A stretch of 48,988 nucleotides of DNA from Polyangium sp. 15x6. Its GTDB lineage: Bacteria; Myxococcota_A; Polyangia; Polyangiales; Polyangiaceae. Position 1 is the stretch's first letter; every line of letters begins with the position of its first letter. The stretch covers positions 1 to 48,988 of the forward strand of contig NZ_JASBQE010000090.1 of NCBI RefSeq assembly GCF_029960785.1, given 5' to 3'. A program made the position numbers and the translations under genes. Below the pieces are notes generated by a model. The model was given only the letters and a program-made list of their open reading frames with translations. It was not told where the DNA came from and searched no databases. Shown here one piece after another: positions 40,963 through 48,988 of the stretch.

Positions 40963-43191
40963 ATGTCGATCTGGCAATCGCTCCCCGAGTTCGGAACCGG
41001 CGTTCTTTACGCGATCCTGATCGCCGCGGCGTACACGTTCGCCGTCGCGCTCGCCTCGAGCACGGGCAGGCCACGCCTGCTCCAGGCGGCTCGACTCGGC
41101 GCGTACGGCACCGTGGCGCTCGTCGGGCTCTCGGTCCTGGTCCTCGCGTTCGCCTTCGTGAGCCACGATTTCCGCATCAGCTACGTCGCTCGGTACAGCG
41201 ACCGCTCGATGACCACGCCGTACCTCGTCGCGGCGCTCTGGGGCGGCCAGGATGGCTCGCTCCTCTGGTGGCTCTTCCTCACGTCCGGCTTCTCCGCGGG
41301 CTGTGTGGCGTGGCTCAAGCGCAGATACCTCGAGCTCCAGCCCTTCGTGATCGCGACGCTGATGACCATCATCGGCTTCTTCGCGATCCTCATGATCTTC
41401 GCGGCGAACCCCTTCCAGACGAGCGCGGGCGGCGCGCCGATGGATGGCAGCGGGCTGAACTACCAGCTCCGCAACTTCTACATGATCATCCACCCGCCGA
41501 GCCTGTACATCGGGTTCACGAGCTCGGCGATCCCGTTCGCCTTCGCGATCGCGGCGCTCGCCACGGGAAGGCTCGACAACGAGTGGATCGTGGCCACGCG
41601 CAAGTGGATGCTCTTCGCCTGGCTCTTCCTGTCGATCGGCAACGCGCTCGGCATGCTCTGGGCCTACGAGGAGCTCGGCTGGGGCGGCTACTGGGCCTGG
41701 GATCCCGTGGAGAACGCGGCGTTCCTGCCGTGGCTCACGGCGAGCGCCTACGTGCACTCGACGATGATCCAGGAGCGGCGCGGCATGCTGAAGGTCTGGA
41801 ACGTCTTCCTCATCTGCGCGACGTTCTTCCTCACGATCTTCGGCACGTTCCTCACGCGCTCCGGCCTCATCTCGTCGGTCCACTCCTTCGCCCAGTCCGG
41901 CATCGGCATCTTCTTCGTCTGGTACATGGGCGTGATCGCCGCGGTGAGCATCTCGCTCATCGCCTACCGCCTGCCGCGGCTGCGCAGCGACGGCGTCTTC
42001 GAGTCGGTGCTCTCGCGCGAGACCGCGTTCGTTCTGAACAACTGGGGCCTCTTGAGCCTCACGGTCTTCATCGCGGTCGCGACGACGTGGCCGCGCATCA
42101 GCGAGTGGCTGCTGCAGCAGGAGTCGACGCTCGGGCCGACGTTCTACAACACCTGGATCCCGCCGCTCGCGCTCGTGATCTTCTTCCTCATGGGCGCGGC
42201 ACCGCTCCTCGGCTGGCGCAAGACGAGCCCGGAGCTCTTCCTGAAGAGCTTCCGCTGGCCCGTCGCGGTGATGCTCGTCGTCGGCGCGCTCCACCTGCTC
42301 GTCGGCAAGCGCGTGAACTACCCGGCGTTCTACGACGCCGCGCCGATCTACGAGGGCACGCTCGGCCGCGCGCTCGCCTGGATCTCGGGCAAGCTGCCGT
42401 TCGTCACGGTGATGCTCGTCGCGTTCAACATCACCGTGGTCGTGCAGGAGTTCTACCGCGGGGTCGCGGCGCGGCAGCGCAGCAAGAGCGACGAGGGCCT
42501 GTTCACCTCGCTCTTCAACCTCGTGGCGAAGTCGCGCCGCCGCTACGGCGGCTACGTCGTGCACGTGGGCATCGCGCTCATGTTCCTCGGCTTCACCGGC
42601 CGCGCGTGGGGCGTCGACAAGGAGCTCAGCATGTCGCCGGGCGAGACGGCCCAGGTCGACTACTACTCCATGACGTACGTCGGCCCGCGCATGGAGGTCG
42701 ACAACGAGAAGCGCATGATCTTCACGGACCTCGACGTGGTCCGTCAGGGCAAGGCCATCGGCCGCGTCACGCCGGCGAAGTTCATCTACAAGACGGGCGC
42801 CGATCAGCCCTCGACCGAGGTCGCCAAGCACATGACCATCCGCGACGATCTCTACGTGATCGTAGGAATGGTCAACCCGACGACGAAGGTCGCCTCGTTC
42901 CAGTTCCACGTGAACCCGCTCGTGAACTTCATCTGGATCGGCGTGGGCATCCTGATCCTCGGGGCGATCGTGTCGATGTGGCCCGAGGTCGCGCTGGAGG
43001 AGGCGGGCGCGTTCGGCTACATCCGCGCCGCGGCCTCGGTCGCGACCTCGGTCATCTTCGCCCTGCTCCTCGCGGGCGGCCCCTCCCTCGCGTACGGCGG
43101 ACCGGCCGCGCCGCGCGCCCCGCCCGCGCCGGCGATCGAAGCGCCCTCCCCTGCGCCAGCTCCCGGCGCTGCTCTCGCTCCCGCCAAGTAA
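40963..43191 (+). CDS. ccmF: Cytochrome c heme lyase subunit CcmF
   Basis: The 742-residue polytopic membrane protein belongs to the CcmF/CcsA heme-handling family and attaches heme to apocytochrome c in the periplasm. Landmarks are the WGGQDGSLLWW signature (93-103), HPPSLYIGF, and the tryptophan-rich WWD domain (WGGYWAWDPVENAAFLPWLT, about 233-260). Multiple transmembrane helices and a large periplasmic loop after about 500 are evident. Length is slightly above E. coli CcmF. It leads a run of five plus-strand genes; the ccmH-like gene starts six bases after its stop. No ccmABCDEG are in the window. The ATG at 40963 is the obvious first start. Confidence 0.95.
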   Translation: MSIWQSLPEFGTGVLYAILIAAAYTFAVALASSTGRPRLLQAARLGAYGTVALVGLSVLVLAFAFVSHDFRISYVARYSDRSMTTPYLVAALWGGQDGSLLWWLFLTSGFSAGCVAWLKRRYLELQPFVIATLMTIIGFFAILMIFAANPFQTSAGGAPMDGSGLNYQLRNFYMIIHPPSLYIGFTSSAIPFAFAIAALATGRLDNEWIVATRKWMLFAWLFLSIGNALGMLWAYEELGWGGYWAWDPVENAAFLPWLTASAYVHSTMIQERRGMLKVWNVFLICATFFLTIFGTFLTRSGLISSVHSFAQSGIGIFFVWYMGVIAAVSISLIAYRLPRLRSDGVFESVLSRETAFVLNNWGLLSLTVFIAVATTWPRISEWLLQQESTLGPTFYNTWIPPLALVIFFLMGAAPLLGWRKTSPELFLKSFRWPVAVMLVVGALHLLVGKRVNYPAFYDAAPIYEGTLGRALAWISGKLPFVTVMLVAFNITVVVQEFYRGVAARQRSKSDEGLFTSLFNLVAKSRRRYGGYVVHVGIALMFLGFTGRAWGVDKELSMSPGETAQVDYYSMTYVGPRMEVDNEKRMIFTDLDVVRQGKAIGRVTPAKFIYKTGADQPSTEVAKHMTIRDDLYVIVGMVNPTTKVASFQFHVNPLVNFIWIGVGILILGAIVSMWPEVALEEAGAFGYIRAAASVATSVIFALLLAGGPSLAYGGPAAPRAPPAPAIEAPSPAPAPGAALAPAK

Positions 43192-43197
43192 CTCCGA

Positions 43198-43746
43198 ATG
43201 ACCACCCGACGAACACCGCTCCACCTCGCGCTGCTCACCGCGGCCGGCCTCGCGGCCGCGTGGCTGACGTTCGATCCGCACCTCGCGCACGGCCAGCACA
43301 CGGGCGGCACGGGGACCGTGTCGATCCAGAACGAGACCGAGCGCCAGCTCTTCTGGAGCCTCATCTGCACCTGCGGCTGCCCGCGCGAGACACTCGGCAC
43401 CTGCCCGTGCGACATCGCGCATCAGCGCCGCTCGGCGCTCCGCGAGCTGCTCGCCGAGGGCAAGACGGTCGAGCAAGCGCAGGACGTCTACGTGTCGCAG
43501 TACGGGCCGAAGTCGCTCGCCGTGCCGCGCAACCAGGGCGCGAGCCGCGCGCTCTGGGTCGTGCCCATCACGGCGATCGTGGCCGGCGCCGGGCTCGTGT
43601 TCGTCATGTTGCGTCGCTGGCAGCGCCGCGGCCTCGCCGCCGCGGCGGCCGCGCCCGCGGGGAAGAAGACCCAGGCCAAGAACGAGGCGCGTGACGCCTA
43701 CGACGACAGGCTCGATCAGGAGCTGAAGGACCTCGACGACGAATGA
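43198..43746 (+). CDS. ccmH: CcmH-family cytochrome c maturation protein
   Basis: The 182-residue membrane-anchored protein has an N-terminal signal or anchor (8-23), a periplasmic Cys domain, and a transmembrane helix at about 116-139 (LWVVPITAIVAGAGLVFVMLRR). The Cys region reads ICTCGCPRETLGTCPC (56-71), replacing the classical LRCxxCQ of CcmH with a CxCxC...CxC cluster. Such Cys presumably handle the apocytochrome CxxCH thiols. The surrounding residues (ALRELLAEGKTVEQAQDVYVSQYGPKSL) fit the CcmH helical domain. The stop overlaps the next gene (ATGA). Confidence 0.85.
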   Translation: MTTRRTPLHLALLTAAGLAAAWLTFDPHLAHGQHTGGTGTVSIQNETERQLFWSLICTCGCPRETLGTCPCDIAHQRRSALRELLAEGKTVEQAQDVYVSQYGPKSLAVPRNQGASRALWVVPITAIVAGAGLVFVMLRRWQRRGLAAAAAAPAGKKTQAKNEARDAYDDRLDQELKDLDDE

Positions 43747-44594
43747 GCTCCGAGAAGAGCACGGACAAGCGCGCCGTGGACAAACGCGCTGCGGACAAGC
43801 GCGACGAGGAGCTCGAGCGCAAGATCGCGGATTCCGTGAAGTACGGCGTTCCGATCGTGACGGCCTTTCTCGCGCTCCTCGGCGGCCTCTTCGTCGACGT
43901 GTCCACGGCCATCCTGGTCCTCGCGGCCGGCGTCCTCGTGACGGTGATCGCGAGTTTCTGGGCGAGTCTGCGCACGCTGCTCGGCGAGACGCCGCTCTCC
44001 GGCGCTGACGCCTACGCGATCGGCGCCCCGCCCCGCGCCGAGGAGGAGCAGAAGCGCGCCGTCATCCGCGCGCTGAAGGATCTCGAGTTCGAACGCAGCG
44101 TCGGCAAGATCAGCGAGGAGGACTATCGCGCCCTCGTCGCGAAGTACCGCGCCGAAGCGAAGCGCCTGCTCCAGGCCCTCGACCAGAGCGCGGCGCCCGG
44201 CCGCGAGCGGGCCGAGGCGCTCGTGCAGCGACGCCTGAAGCAGCTCGGCCTGGTCGACGCCGAGGAAGAGACGAACGAGGCGGACGAGGACGGCGCGACG
44301 GACGAGGCTGCGGAGGCTGTGGAGGCCCCGGCGCCGAAGGACGCGCCGGAGCCTGTGGCGGCGAAGGAAGAGGCCGACGAGGCCCCGCGCAAGCCCAAGA
44401 AAAAGAAGAAGGCGAAGAAGCCCGCACAGGCGAGCGACGAGGCCGCCGCGCAGCGCGCGTGTGACGCGTGCGGCACGGAGAACGACGAGGACGCTTTGTT
44501 CTGCAAGAAATGCGGCGCGCGCATGGCCGCGCCCGAGCCCGCGGAAGAGCCCCGCGAGGCGAAGAAGGCCGACGAGGAGGCGGAGGCGTCGTGA
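43743..44594 (+). CDS. Membrane protein with zinc-ribbon, in the ccm operon
   Basis: The 283-residue protein has a charged N-terminus, two transmembrane helices (about 33-54 and 57-77), and a helical segment RALKDLEFERSVGKISEEDYRALVAKYR (about 100-127) like the CcmI/SHOCT-type helical hairpins. It then has a long acidic/basic low-complexity linker and a C-terminal zinc ribbon ACDACGTENDEDALFCKKCGARM (CxxC...CxxC). Its location between ccmH and the following gene suggests a cytochrome-c-maturation accessory role; none is proven. The start and stop overlap both neighbours by four bases (ATGA, GTGA). Confidence 0.75.
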   Translation: MSSEKSTDKRAVDKRAADKRDEELERKIADSVKYGVPIVTAFLALLGGLFVDVSTAILVLAAGVLVTVIASFWASLRTLLGETPLSGADAYAIGAPPRAEEEQKRAVIRALKDLEFERSVGKISEEDYRALVAKYRAEAKRLLQALDQSAAPGRERAEALVQRRLKQLGLVDAEEETNEADEDGATDEAAEAVEAPAPKDAPEPVAAKEEADEAPRKPKKKKKAKKPAQASDEAAAQRACDACGTENDEDALFCKKCGARMAAPEPAEEPREAKKADEEAEAS

Positions 44595-46192
44595 GCACGA
44601 TCCGACGAACCCGTCTCGGGATCCTCGGCGCGGCCCTGACCATCGCCGCCGCGATCTCGCTGCCGCACGTGGCGACCGCCGCGGGCGAGGACAAACCCGC
44701 GGAGCCGAAGAAGGCCGAGGCGGCCCCGAAGAAGCCGGACGCGAAGGCCGAGAAGGAAAAGCCCAGCGCAGACAAACCCGACGCAGGGCCCGGCGACGCG
44801 GGCGCGGGGGATGCCGGCAAGACGGCCGGTCCCCTGCCCGAGGGACATCCCGACGTCGGCGAGCTTCCGCCGGGGCATCCGAGCGTCGAGGACGGCGCGG
44901 GGATGGATCCGCACGGGCCCGGCGAATCGCCGCACGGGGCGAACCCGCATGGCGGCGACATGCGCCGCAACAACAGCGGGTTTTTCGAGGCGCCGCCCGA
45001 CACCGCGGTCGAGGATCAAACGCTGCCGCCGGGCACGATGGTCTTCACGATCCGCGACGCCGACGATCGCCCGATCCCGAACGCGACCGCGATCATTGGC
45101 ATCCTCAAGAGCAGCGTGGCGCAGGGCGACAAGCGCGAGCGCCGCGAGGTCACGACCGACGCGCAAGGCACGGCGCGGCTCGAGGGCTTGGCCGTCGGCG
45201 CGGGCACGAGTTACCGCGTGACCACGCAGCGTGGCCTCGGTACGTACGCGACGGAGCCGTTCGCGCTCTCGGACAAGGCCGGCAAGCGCGTCGTGTTGCA
45301 TTCCTACGAAGCGACCAACGACGTGAACAACGCGCTCGTCGGCGCGCAGTCGTTCGTGTTCGTGTCGCTGCGTGAAGGCGTGCTGCAGGTCGAGCAGCTC
45401 TTCAACGTGTTCAACATCGGCAAGGTCGCGTGGGTGCCGGGCAAGGGCGACGCGCAGGTCGGTTTGCCCGAGGGGTATCAAGCGTTCCGCATCCCCGACG
45501 GCATGACCGACGTGCGGTTCGTCGACGAGCCGAACAAAGGACCGTGGCTCTCGGGCACGATCGCGCCCGGCCGGCACGAGGCCTCGTTCAGCTACCAGGT
45601 GAAGCTCGAAGGCAAGGACCGACAAACCTTCCACGTCGCGCTCCCGCCGCGCGTGGGCGAGGTGCGGATCTTCTCCGAGGCGAACAAGACCATGGGCCTC
45701 CAGGTCGCCGGTTTCCCCGAGGCGCAACGCCAGACCGGGCGCGACGGCCGCAAGGTGATGGTGACGATGCGCCAGGCGATGCAAGGCGAGCGCGGCATCG
45801 GCGGGCTCGACATCACCATCACGGGCCTGCCCGTGCCCGGAAACACGCGCTGGTTCGCGCTGTTCTTCGCGCTCTCGGCAGCCGCGCTCGCGGCGGCCTA
45901 CACGATCCGCCAGCGCACGGAGGGCTCGGTGCCCGAAGAGGCGAAGGACGATCTCATCGAAGCCCGCGAGGCGCTGCTCGGCGAGTTCGTCGCGCTGGAG
46001 AAGGCGCACAAGAAGGGCGACATCGGTCCGAAGACGTACGGTCGGCTCAAGGCCGCGCTGCTCGACGCGCTCGCGCGGATCGAAGCGCGCCTCGACGAGG
46101 TGAAGGCCGCGCGCGCCGAGCAGCGCAGGCGTGACCGCGGCGAGACGCGACGACCCCGAGGGGAGGCCCGCGGCGAGGGTGGCTCGGCCTGA
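44591..46192 (+). CDS. Membrane-anchored exported protein with CarboxypepD_reg-like domain
   Basis: The 533-residue protein starts at GTG 44591, overlapping the preceding stop (GTGA). An N-terminal signal (about 9-30, LGILGAALTIAAAISLPHVATA) is followed by a Lys/Glu/Ala/Gly-rich linker with PEGHPDVGELPPGHPSV. Next is a beta-sandwich region (FTIRDADDRPIPNATAIIG) like carboxypeptidase-regulatory domains, then a transmembrane helix near 415-435. A final helical segment holds LEKAHKKGDIGPKTYGRLKAAL, patterned like the helical segment of the preceding protein. The function is unknown; operon position suggests a role with the cytochrome-c maturation membrane complex. Confidence 0.7.
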   Translation: MSTIRRTRLGILGAALTIAAAISLPHVATAAGEDKPAEPKKAEAAPKKPDAKAEKEKPSADKPDAGPGDAGAGDAGKTAGPLPEGHPDVGELPPGHPSVEDGAGMDPHGPGESPHGANPHGGDMRRNNSGFFEAPPDTAVEDQTLPPGTMVFTIRDADDRPIPNATAIIGILKSSVAQGDKRERREVTTDAQGTARLEGLAVGAGTSYRVTTQRGLGTYATEPFALSDKAGKRVVLHSYEATNDVNNALVGAQSFVFVSLREGVLQVEQLFNVFNIGKVAWVPGKGDAQVGLPEGYQAFRIPDGMTDVRFVDEPNKGPWLSGTIAPGRHEASFSYQVKLEGKDRQTFHVALPPRVGEVRIFSEANKTMGLQVAGFPEAQRQTGRDGRKVMVTMRQAMQGERGIGGLDITITGLPVPGNTRWFALFFALSAAALAAAYTIRQRTEGSVPEEAKDDLIEAREALLGEFVALEKAHKKGDIGPKTYGRLKAALLDALARIEARLDEVKAARAEQRRRDRGETRRPRGEARGEGGSA

Positions 46193-47111
46193 AGCGAGCA
46201 GGGCGAGGCCGGTCGTCCGGACGATCGGCCTCGTCGCCCTTTCGATCGGGCTCGCCGTCGCCGTGGTGCTCGTGGCGCGGGAGCGCGCGGCCCCGCCGGC
46301 ACGGTGCGCGGCCGGCATGATCGCGCTCGGGGCGCGCTGTTGCGGGGAAGGGCAAACCCTCGCGGGTGATCGTTGCGCGGGCAAACCCACGCGATGCGCG
46401 GCGGGGCTCGTCGTGACGGAGGCCGGGTGCGTGGCCACGCCGCGCGCCGTGGGCATCACGGCGGGCCTCTTGCGGATCGGTCCGAGTGACTGGGAAGCGC
46501 AAGGTCAGGTCACGCCGCGCGTCGTGCCGATGGAGGCCTTCGCGCTCGACGCCTACGAGGTCACGGAGGCTCGGTATTCCGCCTGCGTGGCCGCGTCCGC
46601 CTGTGCGCCGGTGCCGCTCACGGACGAGCCCGGTCGCGCGCTCTCCGGCGTGGGTTTGTCCGAGGCGCGCGCGTTCTGCGCGTGGGCGGGCGGCGCGCTC
46701 CCCACGCCGGAAGAGCTCGCCTTCGCGGCCGCGGGTCCGAAGGGTCGACGTTACGCTTGGGGAGACACGGGCGCGGTTTGTCGGCGGGCGGCGTGGGGGC
46801 TCGTGCGTGGTCCTTGCGGCGAGGGCGCGACGGGGCCGGAGATCGCCGGCTCGCATCCGGACGGCGCTTCGCCCGAGGGCGCGCACGATCTCGCCGGCAA
46901 CGTGGCCGAGTGGGCGGCGCCGAGAACGGGCGAGGTCGAGGGCGCGGCGCTCGCCGAGGTGCGGGGCGGGTCGTTCGGAAACGGCGCGGCGAGCGCGCTT
47001 CGGAGCTGGAATCGGCTGGAGATCGCGGCAAGCACGCGCTCGACCGAGGTGGGCTTCCGGTGTGTGTATCCGTTCGCGGCGGCGGCCGAGGGCTCTGCCC
47101 TTCCGCGCTGA
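46179..47111 (+). CDS. FGE-sulfatase (SUMF1)-domain protein with membrane anchor
   Basis: The 310-residue protein has a transmembrane anchor (about 12-34, VVRTIGLVALSIGLAVAVVLVAR). It then has a Cys-rich stretch (CAAGMIALGARCCGEG, CAAGLVVTEAGC) and an FGE-sulfatase fold: MEAFALDAYEVTEARYSACV, LSEARAFCAWAGGALPTPEELAFAAAG, GAHDLAGNVAEWAAP and VRGGSFGNGAAS...GFRCV. True formylglycine-generating enzymes need a C-terminal Cys pair not visible here, so it is more likely a non-catalytic or redirected member, as is common in myxobacteria. I start at GTG 46179 because GGAGG lies 12 bases upstream; an in-frame GTG at 46131 is an alternative. The stop of the preceding gene lies 13 bases inside. Confidence 0.72.
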   Translation: MARPEASRARPVVRTIGLVALSIGLAVAVVLVARERAAPPARCAAGMIALGARCCGEGQTLAGDRCAGKPTRCAAGLVVTEAGCVATPRAVGITAGLLRIGPSDWEAQGQVTPRVVPMEAFALDAYEVTEARYSACVAASACAPVPLTDEPGRALSGVGLSEARAFCAWAGGALPTPEELAFAAAGPKGRRYAWGDTGAVCRRAAWGLVRGPCGEGATGPEIAGSHPDGASPEGAHDLAGNVAEWAAPRTGEVEGAALAEVRGGSFGNGAASALRSWNRLEIAASTRSTEVGFRCVYPFAAAAEGSALPR

Positions 47112-47178
47112 ATCGTGGCTTTTTCGCCATCGAGCCCCTCGTCAAGGGCGCGTGATGGGATAGAGTGCATGCCCCCAA

Positions 47179-48426
47179 ATGACCGCCGCGATTCTCTCGA
47201 TCGGTACCGAGCTCACCCGAGGCGAAATCGTCAACACGAACGCGGCGTGGCTCTCCGCGGAGCTGACGGCCGCGGGCTTCACCGTGGATGTGATCGACGC
47301 GATCCCCGACGACGTGGACCAGATCGTCACGGCGCTGCGCACGCTCGCGCAGTCGCATCGGCTGGTCGTCGTGACGGGCGGGCTCGGGCCGACCACGGAC
47401 GACCTCACGGCAGCAGCGGCGGCGAAGGCCGCAAGCGTGTCGCTCGCGCGCGACGAGAGCGCGCTGCTCGCGATCCGGCGGCGCGTGGAGTCGCGCGGCA
47501 AGACGATGAACGCGGGCCACGAGAAACAAGCGGACCTGCCCGCGGGCGCGGACGTGCTGTCGAACAGCGTGGGCTCGGCGCCGGGTTTTTCGATCCTGCT
47601 CGGGGACACGCCGCTCTTCTTCCTGCCGGGTGTGCCGCGCGAGATGAAGCGCATGTTCACGGATCAGGTGTTGCCGCGGATCCGGCCGTCGGCGCCGAAC
47701 AACACGTCCCAGGTGCGGCTCCGGACGTACGGGCTCGGCGAGAGCCTCGTCGGGCAAGCGCTCGCGGGGATCGAGGGGACGCACGCGGGCGTGACGCTCG
47801 GCTATCGGGTGCATTTCCCCGAGGTCGACGTGAAGGTGCACGCGCGAGGCGCGAATCGAGAGGTGGCGCGGGATCTCGCGATCCGGGCGTCGACCGAGGT
47901 GAAGGCGCGGCTCGGCGACGTGGTGTACGGCGAGGGCGACGAGGCGTTCGCCGAGATGGTGGGCCGCGCGGTGCGCAGCCGCGGCTATCGGTTGGCGCTC
48001 GCGGAGTCGTGCACGGGCGGGCTCATCGCGCACATGCTGACGCGATACCCGGCGAGCGATTACCTCGTGGGCGGCGCGGTGGTGTACGCGAACAGCGCGA
48101 AGACGCGGCTGCTCGGGGTCTCGGAGGACACGCTGCGCTGGCACGGCGCGGTGTCGGCCGAGGTGGCGGCGGAGATGGCCGAGGGCGTGCGCCGCACATG
48201 CGAGACGGACGTGGGTCTGTCGGTGACGGGTATCGCGGGCCCAACGGGCGGCACGCCGGAGAAGCCCGTGGGGCTCGTGTACTGGGCCGTCGCGCATCCG
48301 GGCGGCACGGTCGTGCGGAGCAAGGTTTTTCAGGGCGAACGCGAGGAGGTGCAGATCGCCGCAGCGTATGCCGTGCTCGATCTGCTCCGCCGGATTGCGC
48401 TCGGTTTGCCCGAGCGGGCGCAGTAG
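47179..48426 (+). CDS. cinA: CinA-family nicotinamide-nucleotide amidohydrolase
   Basis: The 415-residue two-domain protein. Residues 1-170 are the MoCF/COG1058 domain ([52 protein letters not shown]), a likely ADP-ribose pyrophosphatase. Residues about 255-415 are the CinA C-terminal NMN deamidase ([17 protein letters not shown]; catalytic Ser in [29 protein letters not shown]). It acts in NAD salvage. It lies alone after the ccm operon; the 67-bp gap has no clear terminator. The ATG at 47179 matches the conserved start. Confidence 0.95.
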   Translation: MTAAILSIGTELTRGEIVNTNAAWLSAELTAAGFTVDVIDAIPDDVDQIVTALRTLAQSHRLVVVTGGLGPTTDDLTAAAAAKAASVSLARDESALLAIRRRVESRGKTMNAGHEKQADLPAGADVLSNSVGSAPGFSILLGDTPLFFLPGVPREMKRMFTDQVLPRIRPSAPNNTSQVRLRTYGLGESLVGQALAGIEGTHAGVTLGYRVHFPEVDVKVHARGANREVARDLAIRASTEVKARLGDVVYGEGDEAFAEMVGRAVRSRGYRLALAESCTGGLIAHMLTRYPASDYLVGGAVVYANSAKTRLLGVSEDTLRWHGAVSAEVAAEMAEGVRRTCETDVGLSVTGIAGPTGGTPEKPVGLVYWAVAHPGGTVVRSKVFQGEREEVQIAAAYAVLDLLRRIALGLPERAQ

Positions 48427-48432
48427 CGGCGC

Positions 48433-48750
48433 TCAGCGCGCGTCCGGGCGTTTGCCCTTTCGTGGGCAGGGCGGCTCTTCCGGTTCGGGCGGAGGCTCGT
48501 CCACGTCGCTCGGCGAGATACATGAGTGCGCCCCGACGAACGCCGGCAGGGGCTCGATCTGCACGGGCATGAGCCCCTTCGCGCGCGCCTTTTGATCCTC
48601 GTCGTCGCCGAGGACCATCACGAACGCGAGGAGGAGCAGCGTGCCCCTGCCGAGCCACGAGAGCGTCGTCATCTGCCCGGAGACCCATCGCTCCCTGCCG
48701 AGCCGCCGACCGACGAGCCACCCGCGTAAAGCGTGAACGTGGAACCTCAT
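48433..48750 (-). CDS. Small membrane protein with Pro/Glu-rich tail
   Basis: The 105-residue protein has one hydrophobic helix (about 31-48, LSWLGRGTLLLLAFVMVLG) after an Arg-rich N-terminus. A charged Pro/Glu tail (DEPPPEPEEPPCPRKGKR) follows. There is no recognisable domain. The start at ATG 48750 is the only one that avoids the opposing lipoprotein gene start; no strong ribosome site precedes it. It ends seven bases after cinA, convergently. It may be a lineage-specific envelope protein; moderate doubt that it is real. Confidence 0.5.
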   Translation of the reverse strand: MRFHVHALRGWLVGRRLGRERWVSGQMTTLSWLGRGTLLLLAFVMVLGDDEDQKARAKGLMPVQIEPLPAFVGAHSCISPSDVDEPPPEPEEPPCPRKGKRPDAR

Positions 48751-48847
48751 GGCTTGGGAGGACACCTTCCCGCCGCCGGAGGTTCCGCAGTGCCGCACCA
48801 CACACGACGCTTGACGCGCGGCTGGAAATGGAATGTTGCACCGCGCC

Positions 48848-48988
48848 ATGCGCCCTCGTTCCCGTTCGTTCGCCCTCGCCACCGCGACCGTCTTCCTCGC
48901 CGCGTGCGCGTCCGCGCCGCCGCCCGCGCCGCCCCCGGCCCCGCCGCCGCCCGCGCCCGAGGCCAAGCCCGCCACGCCGCCCCCCGCG
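48848..48988 (+). CDS. Start of a lipoprotein gene (partial)
   Basis: The last 141 bases are open and encode MRPRSRSFALATATVFLAAC (lipobox Cys20), followed by SAPPPAPPPAPPPPAPEAKPATPPPA. This is a lipoprotein signal plus the start of a Pro/Ala linker. The gene continues past the window edge, so its domain is unknown. Confidence 0.75.
   Translation, partial: MRPRSRSFALATATVFLAACASAPPPAPPPAPPPPAPEAKPATPPPA

Noticed and set aside
40827-43476. Long open frame on the minus strand upstream of the isopropylmalate-synthase-type gene
   Set aside because: It is antisense to ccmF, His/Arg/Glu-rich low-complexity, with no domain. Such frames arise from GC-rich codon bias.

Overview
The window reads as chromosome of a high-GC myxobacterium, probably Polyangiales (Sorangium/Polyangium type). 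The reasons are the very high GC with strong third-position bias, several Cys-anchored lipoproteins followed by long Ser/Gly-rich linkers, an FGE-sulfatase-like protein, regulatory-repeat/PDZ surface proteins, GTG starts and a sigma-54 (bEBP) regulator. This is inferred from style; no rRNA or other phylogenetic marker is present.

Layout. (1) Positions 1-19,400 are a defence/accessory island. At the left edge a RadC-like gene loses its C-terminal end next to a short frame that resembles an IS66-type accessory gene. A single-chain AAA ATPase + TOPRIM/DUF4435-like nuclease (OLD/PARIS-like) follows on the minus strand. A divergent pair comes next: a coiled-coil PD-(D/E)XK protein (minus) and an RtcR-like CARF + AAA+ + Fis sigma-54 activator (plus). 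Directly behind the activator is a tightly coupled seven-gene operon: hsdR-hsdM-hsdS, a DUF3696-type AAA ATPase, a PLD-like protein with an HxRx4D motif, a McrB-like AAA protein and a McrC-like nuclease. A near-consensus -24/-12 element (TGGAACG-N4-CTGCA) lies between the activator stop codon and the hsdR start. A sister element (TGGCACG-N4-TTGAA) lies at the start of the divergent nuclease gene. This looks like a ligand-induced, sigma-54-controlled composite restriction system and is the most interesting object in the window.

(2) Positions 19,400-19,870 are the island edge: a degenerate tRNA-Ser (minus) and a strong plus-strand terminator.

(3) Positions 19,870-39,230 are mostly housekeeping and lineage genes: amidohydrolase, cysteine-synthase-type PLP enzyme, HExxH lipoprotein, rpe, GNAT, Cys-rich lipoprotein, cNMP-binding protein, Gly-rich lipoprotein, YggS-type PLP protein, TlpA-like lipoprotein, rarA, a TPR-like protein, hpt, Uma2 protein, a helical unknown, YbgC-like thioesterase, lipoprotein, HAD phosphatase, small lipoprotein, small membrane protein, a very large CarboxypepD_reg/PDZ protein and another lipoprotein.

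(4) Positions 39,250-39,495 hold a 43-bp tandem array with two palindromes per unit, between convergent genes. (5) Positions 39,540-48,990 hold a LeuA/homocitrate-synthase-family enzyme, a cytochrome-c maturation operon (ccmF, ccmH-like, a Zn-ribbon membrane protein, a large membrane-anchored protein and an FGE-like protein), cinA, a small membrane protein and the start of a lipoprotein gene.

In the proposed island logic (inference), the CARF domain senses a nucleotide or RNA signal. The AAA+ domain then opens the silent sigma-54 promoter or promoters, producing restriction-modification and McrBC-type nucleases on demand.
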